A stretch of 64,000 nucleotides of DNA, from the NCBI RefSeq assembly GCF_006351965.1, contig NZ_CP040932.1:1054001-1118000 (forward strand), read 5' to 3'. Position 1 is the first letter of the stretch. Each line of letters starts with the position of its first letter. The position numbers were made by a program, and so were the translations under genes. The notes beneath the pieces are model-generated. The model searched no databases and had not been told where the DNA came from. It saw only the letters and a list, made by a program, of their open reading frames with translations. The stretch comes from Oceanicola sp. D3. GTDB lineage: Bacteria; Pseudomonadota; Alphaproteobacteria; Rhodobacterales; Rhodobacteraceae. Shown here piece by piece: positions 40,222-49,278 of this stretch.

Positions 40222-41664
40222 TCACGCCAAGATCTGCACCCAAAGCCCCAGCGCCACCGCCGAGGCCAGAACGAACACCCCGTTCCACTTGAAGGCCACC
40301 ACCTGCGGGCTCACGCCACCCAAGCGCGAAACGATCATCACCGAGGCGGTAAAGGGCGAGGTGGGGGCGGTCAGCGTCCAGCCGCTGATGAGCGCCATGA
40401 CGAGCGAAATGGTCGACACGCCCAATTCATCCGGCGTGGGCAAGAGCTGCGCGAAGAGTGAAACAAAGAGGATCGGGTTGAGCCCGATCTGCCCGGCAAG
40501 CGGGATCAGCACGATCGGCAAAACCAGCAGCACCCGCGCGGGCACCCCGCCAAGGTCAAACCCCGTGCCCGCCAGTGCCTGCGCCAGCAAGGCACCCGCT
40601 GCGGTGCCGATAAAGCCCGCCGTGCTCAACAGCACCAACTCGCTGCGAAACCCGGGCAGGTCGCCAAAGGCATAGGCCCGCCCCCGCGCGGCCAGTTCCG
40701 CCATTTTGCCGCCCCGGGTTGTCTCCACCAGCACCCAGACCACGGCGATCAGCGGCACCAGCCCCAGCACCGTGCGCGAGGGCGGGATATGCCAGATCGC
40801 ATCCACCACCAGCGCAGGCACCGCCACCGCTGCCAGCAGCCAGGCCAGCGGCCAGAGCGCGCGTGTGTCATGGGCGGCAGCCTCGTTGCGCTTGGGCACC
40901 ACCGTGCCCGCAGGCAGGCTGCCCTTGAGCCGCCGGTCCACCAGCCAGCCGATGATGACGAGGATCACCGAAGAGCCGATGCCGGTCATCACCACCGTCC
41001 CCAGCTTCACCCCCGGCACCAGCGCCGTTGTGATGACAGTGGCAAAGGCCAGCGGCGACCAGCAGAGAGAGGCGGAAAAGCCGCATTGCGCCCCCTGCAA
41101 CATCCGCCGCGCCCGCAGCGCCCGGATTGCCGGGTCGGACTCTTGCTGCGCCGAACGCTGCGCCATGGTGCCCAGCAGCGAAAGCGCGCCGTAGTTCAGC
41201 ATCAGCGCAAACACCTGCGTGCCCGAGGCAAGCGCAAGGTAGCGCCGCCCCGGCGGCTGGTTCGCCAAAAAGGCAGCCGCCCGCGCAATCGCCGCCGAGC
41301 GGGCCGCCACATGTTGCAGCGTGGCCAGCGCACAGAAGAACGCCATGATAAAGCTGGTGCGGTCCAGTGCTGGCCAAAGCACCTCACCGGGCGCGGGCAG
41401 GGTGAGCAGGCACCACAGCGCAAGGCCCACCGACAGCGTCAGAAACACATGGCGCGAGCCACGCACCTGTGGCGCCAACAGCGCCAGCACGATCACCGCA
41501 AACCCGCCCGCCAACGCATGGGTGCCGGTTTCCAGCCCGAGGCCAAGCGCGAGGTTCACCGCGACCACGGCAATCAGCAGCGCGCCGATCAGGCGGGCTG
41601 TGAGGGGTTCTTGCTCTGGCGGTAAGGCGGCGGGGCTGTCCGTCATGCTCTCGGCGTGTTTCAT
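40222..41664 (-). CDS. Polytopic membrane transporter, family unresolved
   Basis: A 480-residue protein with about 12 hydrophobic segments, e.g. LIGALLIAVVAVNLALGLGLE, LVLLSTAGFIGTAAGALLAQAL and VLLVLPIVLIPLAGQIGLNPILFVSLFAQLL. The two-fold arrangement and the Gly/Asn-rich re-entrant-like stretch QIGLNPILFVSL recall ion-transporter superfamily anion or organic acid permeases, but I cannot name a substrate. The start could be 41664 or 41646. It is divergent from hisC across about 240 bp. Confidence 0.6.
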   Translation of the reverse strand: MKHAESMTDSPAALPPEQEPLTARLIGALLIAVVAVNLALGLGLETGTHALAGGFAVIVLALLAPQVRGSRHVFLTLSVGLALWCLLTLPAPGEVLWPALDRTSFIMAFFCALATLQHVAARSAAIARAAAFLANQPPGRRYLALASGTQVFALMLNYGALSLLGTMAQRSAQQESDPAIRALRARRMLQGAQCGFSASLCWSPLAFATVITTALVPGVKLGTVVMTGIGSSVILVIIGWLVDRRLKGSLPAGTVVPKRNEAAAHDTRALWPLAWLLAAVAVPALVVDAIWHIPPSRTVLGLVPLIAVVWVLVETTRGGKMAELAARGRAYAFGDLPGFRSELVLLSTAGFIGTAAGALLAQALAGTGFDLGGVPARVLLVLPIVLIPLAGQIGLNPILFVSLFAQLLPTPDELGVSTISLVMALISGWTLTAPTSPFTASVMIVSRLGGVSPQVVAFKWNGVFVLASAVALGLWVQILA

Positions 41665-41783
41665 GGCGGCAGGTCTTGTCGCGCCACAATGCTATCTGGT
41701 CAGGCGGTGGGCGCAAGGGCAGGGCGCTCGGTGCGGTAAGGTTTTGCCCAAAAACAGCTATGCATTATCGGAATAGGTATGGA

Positions 41784-41813
41784 ATGTGCATGGGATGTGC
41801 ATCAGATGTTGCC
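41784..41813 (+). promoter_or_regulatory. 11-bp-periodic repeats upstream of hisC
   Basis: ATGTGCAT at 41784 and 41795 and ATGTTGCC at 41806 recur exactly every 11 bp, about 90-120 bp before the hisC start. The core 18-mer TGCATGGGATGTGCATCA (41788-41805) is identical to that at 15097-15114 upstream of the hisD operon. This supports one regulator for both histidine operons. Confidence 0.45.
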
Positions 41814-41901
41814 CCCTGCTTTCGCGGTTAACGCCCCCCGAGCCCTTCCGATCTTGCATGTTTCCCCGGTATTGCTATGACCCTGCGCACCGGAGGAAGT
41901 G

Positions 41902-42984
41902 ATGTCTGCACCCATTCCCCAGCCCGGCATTTCAGAGATTGCCCTCTACCAGAGCGGCAAGAGCACCTTCCAAGGTGTTGAAAACCCTCTGAAACTGTCC
42001 GCCAACGAAAACCCCTACGGCTGTTCGCCGCGGGTGGCAGAGGCTATTGCCGCCGAGCTCGCAGGACTGCACCGTTACCCGGGAACCGACCACAAGATCC
42101 TGCGGGATGCGCTCGCCGAAACACATGATCTGCCCGCCGACCAGCTGATCTGCGGCGTCGGCAGCGATGAAATCCTCCACCTCGCCGCCCAGGCCTATGC
42201 CGGGCCGGGCGATGAGGTCGTCTATACCGAGCACGGATTTTCGGTCTATCCCATCGTCGCCCGCGCCGCCGGAGCAACCCCCGTTGTGGCCAAGGAACGC
42301 GAGCGCGTGGCGGACGTGGATGCCATCCTAAGCGCCTGCAACGACAAGACAAAAATCGTCTACCTCGCCAACCCGAACAACCCCACCGGCACCATGATCG
42401 GGGGCAATGAGGTGGCCCGTCTGGCCGATGGGTTGCCCAAGGGTTGCCTGCTGGTGCTCGACGGGGCCTATGCCGAGTTCGTCGAAGGCTTCGATGGCGG
42501 CGCAGAGCTGGCCGCGTCTCGCGATAACGTCTTGATGACACGCACATTTTCCAAGCTCTACGGCCTTGGCGGGCTGCGTGTTGGCTGGGGGTTCGGCCCC
42601 AAAGAGATCATCGACACGCTCACCCGCATCCGTGGCCCCTTCAACCTGAGCAACCTGCAAATTTCCGGTGCCGTCGCCGCCCTGCAAGATACAGAATTTA
42701 CAGAGAAAACCCGCAGCGAAAACACCCGCAACCGCGCCCTCCTCGCCAACGGTCTCGCCGCCATCGGCATCCCGTCCGATACCTCCTCGGCCAATTTCAT
42801 CCTCGCTCGCTTCTCCAGCGCCGAAGAGGCAGAGGCGGCGTTTAACCACCTCGGAAATCAAGGGCTTATCACCCGCCAAGTCGGCGGCTACGGCCTGCCA
42901 GAGGCCCTGCGCATCACCGTCGGCACCGAGGATGACTGCCGCGCCGTCATCGCCGCTCTCACCAGCTTCAAGGCCGCCGTATGA
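41902..42984 (+). CDS. hisC: Histidinol-phosphate aminotransferase
   Basis: A 360-residue PLP enzyme transaminating imidazole acetol phosphate with glutamate in histidine synthesis; family members may also serve phenylalanine/tyrosine routes. [33 protein letters not shown] and the lysine motif [19 protein letters not shown] are typical. The ATG at 41902 is chosen because GGAGGA lies 4 bases upstream, too close for the GTG at 41899. It overlaps tyrA as ATGA, so both make one operon. Confidence 0.93.
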   Translation: MSAPIPQPGISEIALYQSGKSTFQGVENPLKLSANENPYGCSPRVAEAIAAELAGLHRYPGTDHKILRDALAETHDLPADQLICGVGSDEILHLAAQAYAGPGDEVVYTEHGFSVYPIVARAAGATPVVAKERERVADVDAILSACNDKTKIVYLANPNNPTGTMIGGNEVARLADGLPKGCLLVLDGAYAEFVEGFDGGAELAASRDNVLMTRTFSKLYGLGGLRVGWGFGPKEIIDTLTRIRGPFNLSNLQISGAVAALQDTEFTEKTRSENTRNRALLANGLAAIGIPSDTSSANFILARFSSAEEAEAAFNHLGNQGLITRQVGGYGLPEALRITVGTEDDCRAVIAALTSFKAAV

Positions 42985-43892
42985 TCTACCAGCGCATCGC
43001 TTTCATCGGCCTCGGCCTCATCGCCGGCTCCATGGCCCACGCCACCCGCCGCGCCGACCTCGCGGGTGAAATCGTCGGCACCGCCCGCTCCGAGCAAACC
43101 CGCGAAATCGCGAAAGAAATCAACCTTTGCGATCGCATCACCGACACCGCCGCCGAGGCCGTGGAGGGTGCCGATCTCGTGGTGCTCTGCGTCCCGGTCG
43201 GGGCCATGGAAGCGGTCACAAAAGAGATCGCCCCACACCTCGCCGAAGGCTGCACCCTCACCGATGTCGGCTCGGTCAAAAAGGCGGTGATCGACGCCGT
43301 CGCCCCCCACCTGCCGGATCACGTCCACTTCATCCCCGGTCACCCGCTGGCAGGCACCGAGCATTCCGGCCCCCGGTCGGGCTTTGCCGAGCTCTTCGAC
43401 AAGCGCTTCACCATACTCGTTCCGCCCGAAGGGGGTAACGCGCAAGCTGCTGCAAACCTTCGCAAATATTGGGAAGGGCTGGGCGCCTACGTCGATGAGA
43501 TGGACCCAGAGCACCATGATCTCGTGCTTGCCGTCACCTCCCACTGCCCCCACCTCATCGCCTATACGATGGTGGGCGTGGCCGATGATCTGCGCCGCGT
43601 GACCGATAGTGAAGTGATCAAGTATTCCGCCGCCGGCTTCCGTGATTTCACCCGCATCGCCGCCTCCGATCCAACGATGTGGCGCGATGTTTTCCTGAAC
43701 AACAAGGAAGCTACGCTGGAAATTCTCGGCCGCTTCACCGAAGAACTCTTTGCGCTGCAACGTGCCATCCGCACCGGCGATGGCGAGCAATTGCACGATT
43801 ATTTCACCCGCACCCGTGCCATCCGCCGAGGCATCATCGAGGCCGGGCAAGATACGGACGCGCCCGATTTCGGACGGGGGGCCAAGCGATGA
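42981..43892 (+). CDS. tyrA: Prephenate/arogenate dehydrogenase
   Basis: A 303-residue NAD(P)-dependent enzyme oxidatively decarboxylating prephenate or arogenate on the way to tyrosine. [23 protein letters not shown] is the Rossmann fold, [14 protein letters not shown] and [24 protein letters not shown] contain the conserved active-site His-Pro-x-x-Gly, and [22 protein letters not shown] is the C-terminal helix region. It overlaps hisC (ATGA) and the extensin gene (ATGA). The hisC-tyrA pairing links both aromatic aminotransferase and dehydrogenase steps. Confidence 0.93.
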   Translation: MIYQRIAFIGLGLIAGSMAHATRRADLAGEIVGTARSEQTREIAKEINLCDRITDTAAEAVEGADLVVLCVPVGAMEAVTKEIAPHLAEGCTLTDVGSVKKAVIDAVAPHLPDHVHFIPGHPLAGTEHSGPRSGFAELFDKRFTILVPPEGGNAQAAANLRKYWEGLGAYVDEMDPEHHDLVLAVTSHCPHLIAYTMVGVADDLRRVTDSEVIKYSAAGFRDFTRIAASDPTMWRDVFLNNKEATLEILGRFTEELFALQRAIRTGDGEQLHDYFTRTRAIRRGIIEAGQDTDAPDFGRGAKR

Positions 43893-44842
43893 TCCGTTTT
43901 GCCTTCGCTCTCTTCCTCACGGCCACGCCAGCCCTTGCCGATGCGCCCACCGGCGCCATCCGCCCGCTGCCGCGCCCCGGCGAAGCTGTTGAAACCGAAA
44001 CGAAAACCGTGGTCTCCACCCGTGGCGTTGCCCCAAAAGAGCGGCCCGAACCCACAGGCAGGGTGCTTGGCCCCGAAGTTTCGGAGCGACGCCCGCTTCC
44101 CCGTCCTGAGGGCTGGATTGCCCCTGTGCTCGGCACGCCAACTCTCGCCGGGCACCAGCCAAAGCCGCGCCCCCCAGCGGCCACGGAGCAGCTCACTGCG
44201 GTGCGCGTCATTCGTGGCCCGCTGGCCCGCGAGGCGCTTCAGGCGCAGCCCCGGCCCAAGCACATTGACCGGCTCGTTAAGGAGCAGGCAACGCTTACCG
44301 AGGTAAAGTTCCGCAAGAAGGGCTCTGTTTGCGGCATCAATTCGGTGAAAGGGCAGGCCATCAGCAGCTTCGGGCGGCCCGGCAATGGCTGCGGTGTCGC
44401 CAATCCGGTGCAGGTCACCTCGGTGCAGGGCGTTTCGCTGTCGACCTCGGCGACGATGGATTGCGGCACCGCCAAAGCGCTCGACCGCTGGGTGCAAAAG
44501 GGGCTGAAGCCCGCCGTCGGCAAAAAGGGCGGCGGCGTGAAGCAGATCAAGGTGGTGGCGCATTACGCCTGCCGCAACCGCAACAACGCCAAATCCGGGC
44601 GGCTCTCCGAGCATGCCAAGGGCCGGGCGATTGATATTGCAGGCGTCACCCTGCGCGATGGCACCTATGTATCGGTGCTCAAGGGCTGGGGCTCCAAGTC
44701 GTGGGCGAAGGCGCTTCGGGTGATGCACAAGGCCGCCTGCGGGCCGTTTGGCACCGTGCTTGGCCCCAATGCCAACCGCTATCACCGCGATCATTTTCAC
44801 TTTGATACCGCGCGCTACCGCTCAGGCTCGTACTGCCGCTAG
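43889..44842 (+). CDS. Exported extensin-like domain protein
   Basis: A 317-residue protein with a signal peptide ([17 protein letters not shown]), a proline-rich linker (to about residue 130) and a C-terminal extensin-like domain (CGINSVKGQAISSFG, DCGTAKALDRWVQKGLKP, HAKGRAIDIAGVTLRDG, YHRDHFHFDTARYRSGSYC). The His/Asp residues in this domain resemble those of peptidoglycan peptidases of the D-Ala-D-Ala carboxypeptidase type, so cell-wall action in the periplasm is plausible. It overlaps tyrA as ATGA and converges on the SH3 gene with a 10-bp gap. Confidence 0.88.
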   Translation: MIRFAFALFLTATPALADAPTGAIRPLPRPGEAVETETKTVVSTRGVAPKERPEPTGRVLGPEVSERRPLPRPEGWIAPVLGTPTLAGHQPKPRPPAATEQLTAVRVIRGPLAREALQAQPRPKHIDRLVKEQATLTEVKFRKKGSVCGINSVKGQAISSFGRPGNGCGVANPVQVTSVQGVSLSTSATMDCGTAKALDRWVQKGLKPAVGKKGGGVKQIKVVAHYACRNRNNAKSGRLSEHAKGRAIDIAGVTLRDGTYVSVLKGWGSKSWAKALRVMHKAACGPFGTVLGPNANRYHRDHFHFDTARYRSGSYCR

Positions 44843-44852
44843 GTCGCTGAAA

Positions 44853-45386
44853 TTATTCCAGAATTTCTTCGCGCTTCACGCCCCAAAGGGCTGTTTTGCG
44901 CACCCAGCCACGTTCGCCCCCGGCGATGACCCAGCACCATTCGGCGCTGCATTCGCTCAGCCGCGCCACAACGCCCGCTTCGGCCCGCGCGCTGATCGGG
45001 GCCTCGTCGTCGGGCCTCATCCGCAGGGCCGCCATGTCATCTTCAACCAAAGCGGTGCGCACGCCCGACAGCAGCGAGTAATGCACCCATCCCCCTGCGC
45101 CCTCGCGGTCGCGCACGCGGCGCCAATGGCCAAACTCGGCCGTTACTTCCAGCGGCATGTTGCGGCGGGTGAAAACCCAGTCGATCCGGTGGCTTAGCGA
45201 AGGCCCGCGCCGCACGTTGCCCTCATCGGCCTTGAGCGAAACAAAGCGCGGCAAGGGCAGGTTTGTCACCGGCCCGCGCTCATCCGCCGCATGGGCGGCA
45301 GTGGTCACGGCGAGGCCCAGCAAGGCACAGAAAAATAAATGAAAAAAGGCCCGACCGTGTCGGGAAACGCCTGTCTTCCGCCCCAT
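44853..45386 (-). CDS. Exported bacterial SH3 domain protein
   Basis: A 177-residue protein with a signal segment (HLFFCALLGLAVTTAAHA, cleavage near residue 33) and two SH3-like units: FVSLKADEGNVRRGPSLSHRIDWVFTRRNMPLEV and ALRMRPDDEAPISARAEAGVVARLSECSAEWCWV. Such domains usually bind the cell wall. I start at ATG 45386, where the signal peptide begins; the open frame reads on to 46010 but only as a shadow of the dehydrogenase gene. It is divergent from the dehydrogenase, 103 bp apart. Confidence 0.85.
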   Translation of the reverse strand: MGRKTGVSRHGRAFFHLFFCALLGLAVTTAAHAADERGPVTNLPLPRFVSLKADEGNVRRGPSLSHRIDWVFTRRNMPLEVTAEFGHWRRVRDREGAGGWVHYSLLSGVRTALVEDDMAALRMRPDDEAPISARAEAGVVARLSECSAEWCWVIAGGERGWVRKTALWGVKREEILE

Positions 45387-45489
45387 GGCTCTTACCACTT
45401 TCTGCCTCATCCGGCGCTTGTATGTCGCGCCTTTTCTTGCGCACACTCTAGCGGAAGGATGGTCCTTGAGAAGCGGGAGGATGCAGGAG

Positions 45490-46476
45490 ATGGGCGCAGA
45501 GCGGCTGAGTGTTGTCGTAACGCGACGGTTGCCCGAGACCGTCGAAACACGGATGAGCGAGCTCTTTGACGTGGAACTCCGCGAAAGCGATACCCCGATG
45601 TCGCGCGAGGAGTTGGTGGCAGCCATGCAAAACACCGATGTGCTGGTATCCACCATCACCGACACCATAGATGGCGGCCTGATCGGGCAGGCGGGCGAGC
45701 GGCTGAAACTCATTGCCAACTTCGGCGCCGGGTTTGACCATATCGACGTGGCAACCGCCCGGCAGCGCGGCATTCTGGTGAGCAACACGCCCGGCGTGGT
45801 GACAGAAGATACCGCCGACATGACGATGGCGCTTATCATTGGAGTTACACGAAAAATTCCGCAGGGCGCGGCTGTCATGACGGCCGGAAAATGGGAAGGC
45901 TGGTCGCCCACAGGCAACCTCGGCGGGCGGATTGCCGGGCGGCGTCTGGGCATTCTCGGCATGGGCCGGATCGGGCAGGCGGTGGCCCGCCGGGCCGCTG
46001 CCTTCGGCATGCAAGTGCACTACCACAACCGCCGCCGTTTGCGCCCCGAGGTGGAAGACGAGCTGCAGGCGACCTATTGGGAGAGCCTCGACCAGATGCT
46101 CACCCGGATGGATGTGATCTCGGTCAACTGCCCGCACACGCCCTCCACCTTCCACCTGCTGTCCGCGCGGCGGCTCAAACTGCTCAAGCCCTCTGCGGTG
46201 ATCGTGAACACCTCACGCGGGGAGGTGATTGACGAAAACGCGCTGACCCGGATGCTGCGCGCGGGCGAGATCGCCGGGGCCGGGCTGGACGTGTTCGACA
46301 AAACCCAAAAGCTCAACCCGCGGCTCTACGAGCTGCCCAACGTGCTACTGACCCCGCACATGGGCTCGGCCACCGAAGAGGGCCGAGTGGAGATGGGCGA
46401 GAAGGTGTTGATAAACATCAAGACCTTCGCCGATGGCCACCGCCCGCCCGATCAGGTTGTGCCCGCGATGCTCTGA
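45490..46476 (+). CDS. D-2-hydroxyacid dehydrogenase (glyoxylate/hydroxypyruvate reductase type)
   Basis: A 328-residue NAD(P)-dependent reductase of D-2-hydroxy acids. NAD site GRRLGILGMGRIGQAVARRAAAFGM, catalytic Arg in VNTSRGEVIDENAL, Glu in the following helix region (AGAGLDVFDKTQ) and His in LLTPHMGSAT are all present. The ATG at 45490 is preceded by GGGAGG at nine bases; ATG 45481 abuts that site and the first in-frame ATG at 45385 would add an unrelated tail. Substrate likely glyoxylate or hydroxypyruvate, not proven. Confidence 0.9.
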   Translation: MGAERLSVVVTRRLPETVETRMSELFDVELRESDTPMSREELVAAMQNTDVLVSTITDTIDGGLIGQAGERLKLIANFGAGFDHIDVATARQRGILVSNTPGVVTEDTADMTMALIIGVTRKIPQGAAVMTAGKWEGWSPTGNLGGRIAGRRLGILGMGRIGQAVARRAAAFGMQVHYHNRRRLRPEVEDELQATYWESLDQMLTRMDVISVNCPHTPSTFHLLSARRLKLLKPSAVIVNTSRGEVIDENALTRMLRAGEIAGAGLDVFDKTQKLNPRLYELPNVLLTPHMGSATEEGRVEMGEKVLINIKTFADGHRPPDQVVPAML

Positions 46477-46650
46477 GGCGGGCCGGGCAGGCGCATGTCA
46501 CGCTCCCGCCCGCCCACCCCGCGCGACACGCGCCTGCCGTCTCAGCCCCCGAATGTCGCTTTTGGCTCCAAGGTGTCGAAACCCCATGGCACGGGCGGCG
46601 CGATTTGGTGACAGTGGCCCAAGACACCTGAGCCCGGAGCGCGTGCCCCC

Positions 46651-49164
46651 ATGAAGACCCATGTAAAAGCCCTTGTCGTCGGCGGTGGCGCCGTTGGCAC
46701 CTCGATTGCCTATCACCTTGCCAAGGCGGGCTGGGACGATGTGATGCTCATCGAGCGGGATGAGCTGACTTCGGGCTCGACCTGGCACGCCGCCGGGCTG
46801 CTGCCGCTGTTCAACATGTCCTACGCCACTACGCACATTCACCAGTACTCGGTCGATTTTTACAAAACGCTGGAAGAAGAGACCGGGCTGAATGCCGGTT
46901 TCGCCGTGGTCGGCAACCTGCGCATGGCCCAGACGCAAGAGCGCATGGACGAATACATGCTCTATGCCTCCACCGCCGAAACCTGCGGCGTGAAATACGA
47001 GTGGCTGACGCCTGAGCAGATCAAGGAACGCTGGCCGTTGATCGAGACCGGCGACCTCAAGGGCGCGATCTACCACACCGAGGATGGCTACATTAACCCC
47101 GCCGACGTGACCCAGGCCATGGCCAAGGGCGCCCGTCAGCGCGGCGTCGAGATCGTGCGCAAGATGCAGGCGGATGCCTTCGAATGGACCGGCACGCATT
47201 GGGAAGTCACCTGCACCAAGATGGTGGAAAAGGGCGGCAACCTTGTTGAAAGCGATGAACAGGTCGTCATCACCGCCGAACATGTCGTGACCGCCTCGGG
47301 CAACCACGCGCAGCGCACCGCGAAGCTGTTGGGCATCAAGATGCCCGCCATCCCGGTCGAACACACCTTCATCGTGATGGACAAGGATCCGGAGCTGGTC
47401 AAATGGCGCGAGGCGGGCAACCCCGAGCACCCCGTGGTGCGCGATGCCGACAATGAATCCTACGCCCGCGAGGAGCGGGGCGGTTGGATCTTGGGGATCT
47501 ACGAGCACGGCGCACCGGCCCGCTTCGAATACGGCGTTCCCGACAGCTTCCGCGCCGATCTTTTCCCGCTCGATCTCGACAGGATCGCCGATCAATACAT
47601 GGCCATGGCCGAGCGTGTGCCCTCCTGTGCCGAGTCTGGCCTGAAAGACGATTTCAACGGCCCGATCTGTTACACCCCCGATGGCAACCCGCTGGTCGGC
47701 CCCGCGCCGGGGATGCGCAACATGTGGCTGGCCGAGGGCTTTTCCTTTGGCATCACCGCCGCTGGCGGCACCGGCTATTACCTTGCGCAGATGATGGTGG
47801 AGGGCGAGGCCGAGATCGACATGGCGAGCCTCGACCCCAAGCGCTACGGCAGCTGGATGACGACGGAGTACGCCGCGCGCAAGAACGAGGAGTGCTACGA
47901 GCACGTCTATATCCTGCACCACCCGGACGAAGAGCGCGAAGCCTGCCGCCCGCTGCGCACCGCGCCTTGCTATGACCGGATGAAGGCCCGCGGGGCGCAA
48001 TTTGGCTGCGTTAACGGCTTCGAGCGGCCCAACTACTTCGGCCCGCTAGATGCGCCGTCGAGCTTCGACCATGACGCGCGGTCGTTCCGCCGTGGCGGCT
48101 GGTGGGAGTATGCCAAGGCCGAGGCAGAGGCCGTGCGCAACGGTGTCGGCCTGATCGACGCGACAGCCTTCGCCAAGCACCGCCTCTATGGCCCGGGCTC
48201 CGAGGCCTTCCTTGACTGGTTCACCTGCAACAAGCTGCCCAAGGTGGGCCGCATCAACCTCACCTACGCGCTGACCCCCGCCGGAACGACCCGGACTGAG
48301 TATACGATTGTCAGGGAAAACCAGTACGAGTTCTATCTGGTCTCTGCCGGCGCATGGACCGACTATGACGCGGACTATCTTCGCAAGGCGATGGAGGACT
48401 GGTCCGCGCGCCACGCCGCAGAAACAGGTTGGATCGCCATCGAGGATGTCACAACAAAATATGGCGTCTTTGCAATTGCAGGCCCGAAGTCACGGGATGT
48501 GCTGAGAGAAATCATCAAGGACGCTGATCCAGACACTGCGCTGTCGAACAAGCGGTTCCCTTGGTTGAGCTATCGCAACATCGAGCTGGGCATGTGCCCG
48601 GTGCGCGCGATCCGCGTGGCCTACACCGGCGAGCTGGGCTGGGAGCTGCACCACCCGATCGAAATGCAGAACTACCTCTTTGACCTGCTGGAAAAGGCCG
48701 GCAAAAAGCACGGGCTGAAGCTGGTCGGAACCCGTGCACAAAACTGGCTGCGGCAGGAAAAGAGCTACCGTGCGTTCGGCACCGAACTGGGCCGCGATGC
48801 CACGCCGCTCGAAGCGGGGCTGGATCGTTTTGTGGACCTGACCAAGGACTTCCACGGCAAGGCGGCGATGGAGGCCAAGGGCATTCGCTCCATCTGCGTG
48901 ACGGTGCTGGTGGATGGTCCGGATGATGCCGACCCGTGGGGCCGCGAGGCGCTCTATGACGGCGACACGAAGGTGGGCCGCCTCACCTCGGGCGGCTACT
49001 CAGTGGCCTTCGGCAAGAGCATCGGCATGGGCTATGTCTCGCCTGACTTGGCGAAGCCGGGCACCATGCTGAAGGTCAAGATGCAGGACAAGCTCTGGGA
49101 CGTGGAGGTGGTGGAAGACAGCCCCTATGATCCGAAGAATGAGACCATTCGCGTTGACGGCTAG
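46651..49164 (+). CDS. FAD-dependent oxidoreductase-GcvT fusion (dimethylglycine/sarcosine dehydrogenase type)
   Basis: An 837-residue enzyme. Residues about 1-400 form a DAO-type FAD domain: VVGGGAVGTSIAYHLAKAGWDDVMLIERDELTSGSTWHAAG, whose histidine suits covalent FAD linkage. The second half is a GcvT folate-binding domain (LIDATAFAKHRLYGPGSEAFLDW, ITLV...ELGWELHHPIEMQNYLFDLLEKAGK, GRDATPLEAGLDRFV, TSGGYSVAFGKSIGMGYV). Such fusions demethylate N-methylated glycines and pass the methyl group to tetrahydrofolate. Combined with the betaine locus 10-15 kb downstream it suits use of glycine betaine derivatives, though that link is inferred. Confidence 0.9.
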   Translation: MKTHVKALVVGGGAVGTSIAYHLAKAGWDDVMLIERDELTSGSTWHAAGLLPLFNMSYATTHIHQYSVDFYKTLEEETGLNAGFAVVGNLRMAQTQERMDEYMLYASTAETCGVKYEWLTPEQIKERWPLIETGDLKGAIYHTEDGYINPADVTQAMAKGARQRGVEIVRKMQADAFEWTGTHWEVTCTKMVEKGGNLVESDEQVVITAEHVVTASGNHAQRTAKLLGIKMPAIPVEHTFIVMDKDPELVKWREAGNPEHPVVRDADNESYAREERGGWILGIYEHGAPARFEYGVPDSFRADLFPLDLDRIADQYMAMAERVPSCAESGLKDDFNGPICYTPDGNPLVGPAPGMRNMWLAEGFSFGITAAGGTGYYLAQMMVEGEAEIDMASLDPKRYGSWMTTEYAARKNEECYEHVYILHHPDEEREACRPLRTAPCYDRMKARGAQFGCVNGFERPNYFGPLDAPSSFDHDARSFRRGGWWEYAKAEAEAVRNGVGLIDATAFAKHRLYGPGSEAFLDWFTCNKLPKVGRINLTYALTPAGTTRTEYTIVRENQYEFYLVSAGAWTDYDADYLRKAMEDWSARHAAETGWIAIEDVTTKYGVFAIAGPKSRDVLREIIKDADPDTALSNKRFPWLSYRNIELGMCPVRAIRVAYTGELGWELHHPIEMQNYLFDLLEKAGKKHGLKLVGTRAQNWLRQEKSYRAFGTELGRDATPLEAGLDRFVDLTKDFHGKAAMEAKGIRSICVTVLVDGPDDADPWGREALYDGDTKVGRLTSGGYSVAFGKSIGMGYVSPDLAKPGTMLKVKMQDKLWDVEVVEDSPYDPKNETIRVDG

Positions 49165-49231
49165 CGCGATTGCCTTCGCGGGCATGGCCCGGCCCGACCC
49201 GCCGACGGCTAAATGCGGCGCGGTGGAATGG

Positions 49232-49265
49232 CCCCGCCTACAGCAAGATCAGCCTGTAGGCGGGG
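49232..49265. terminator. Bidirectional hairpin between convergent genes
   Basis: CCCCGCCTACAG (49232-49243) and CTGTAGGCGGGG (49254-49265) form a 12-bp perfect stem with a 10-nt loop, between the GcvT-fusion stop and the tamB stop. T-tracts are short (TT), but the stem strength and position fit transcript ends for both genes. Confidence 0.7.
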
Positions 49266-49278
49266 TTCCGACCCACCA

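Noticed and set aside
45387-46010. N-terminal extension of the SH3-domain protein to 46010
   Set aside because: The extra 208 residues are antisense to the hydroxyacid dehydrogenase, and a proper signal peptide begins at 45386.
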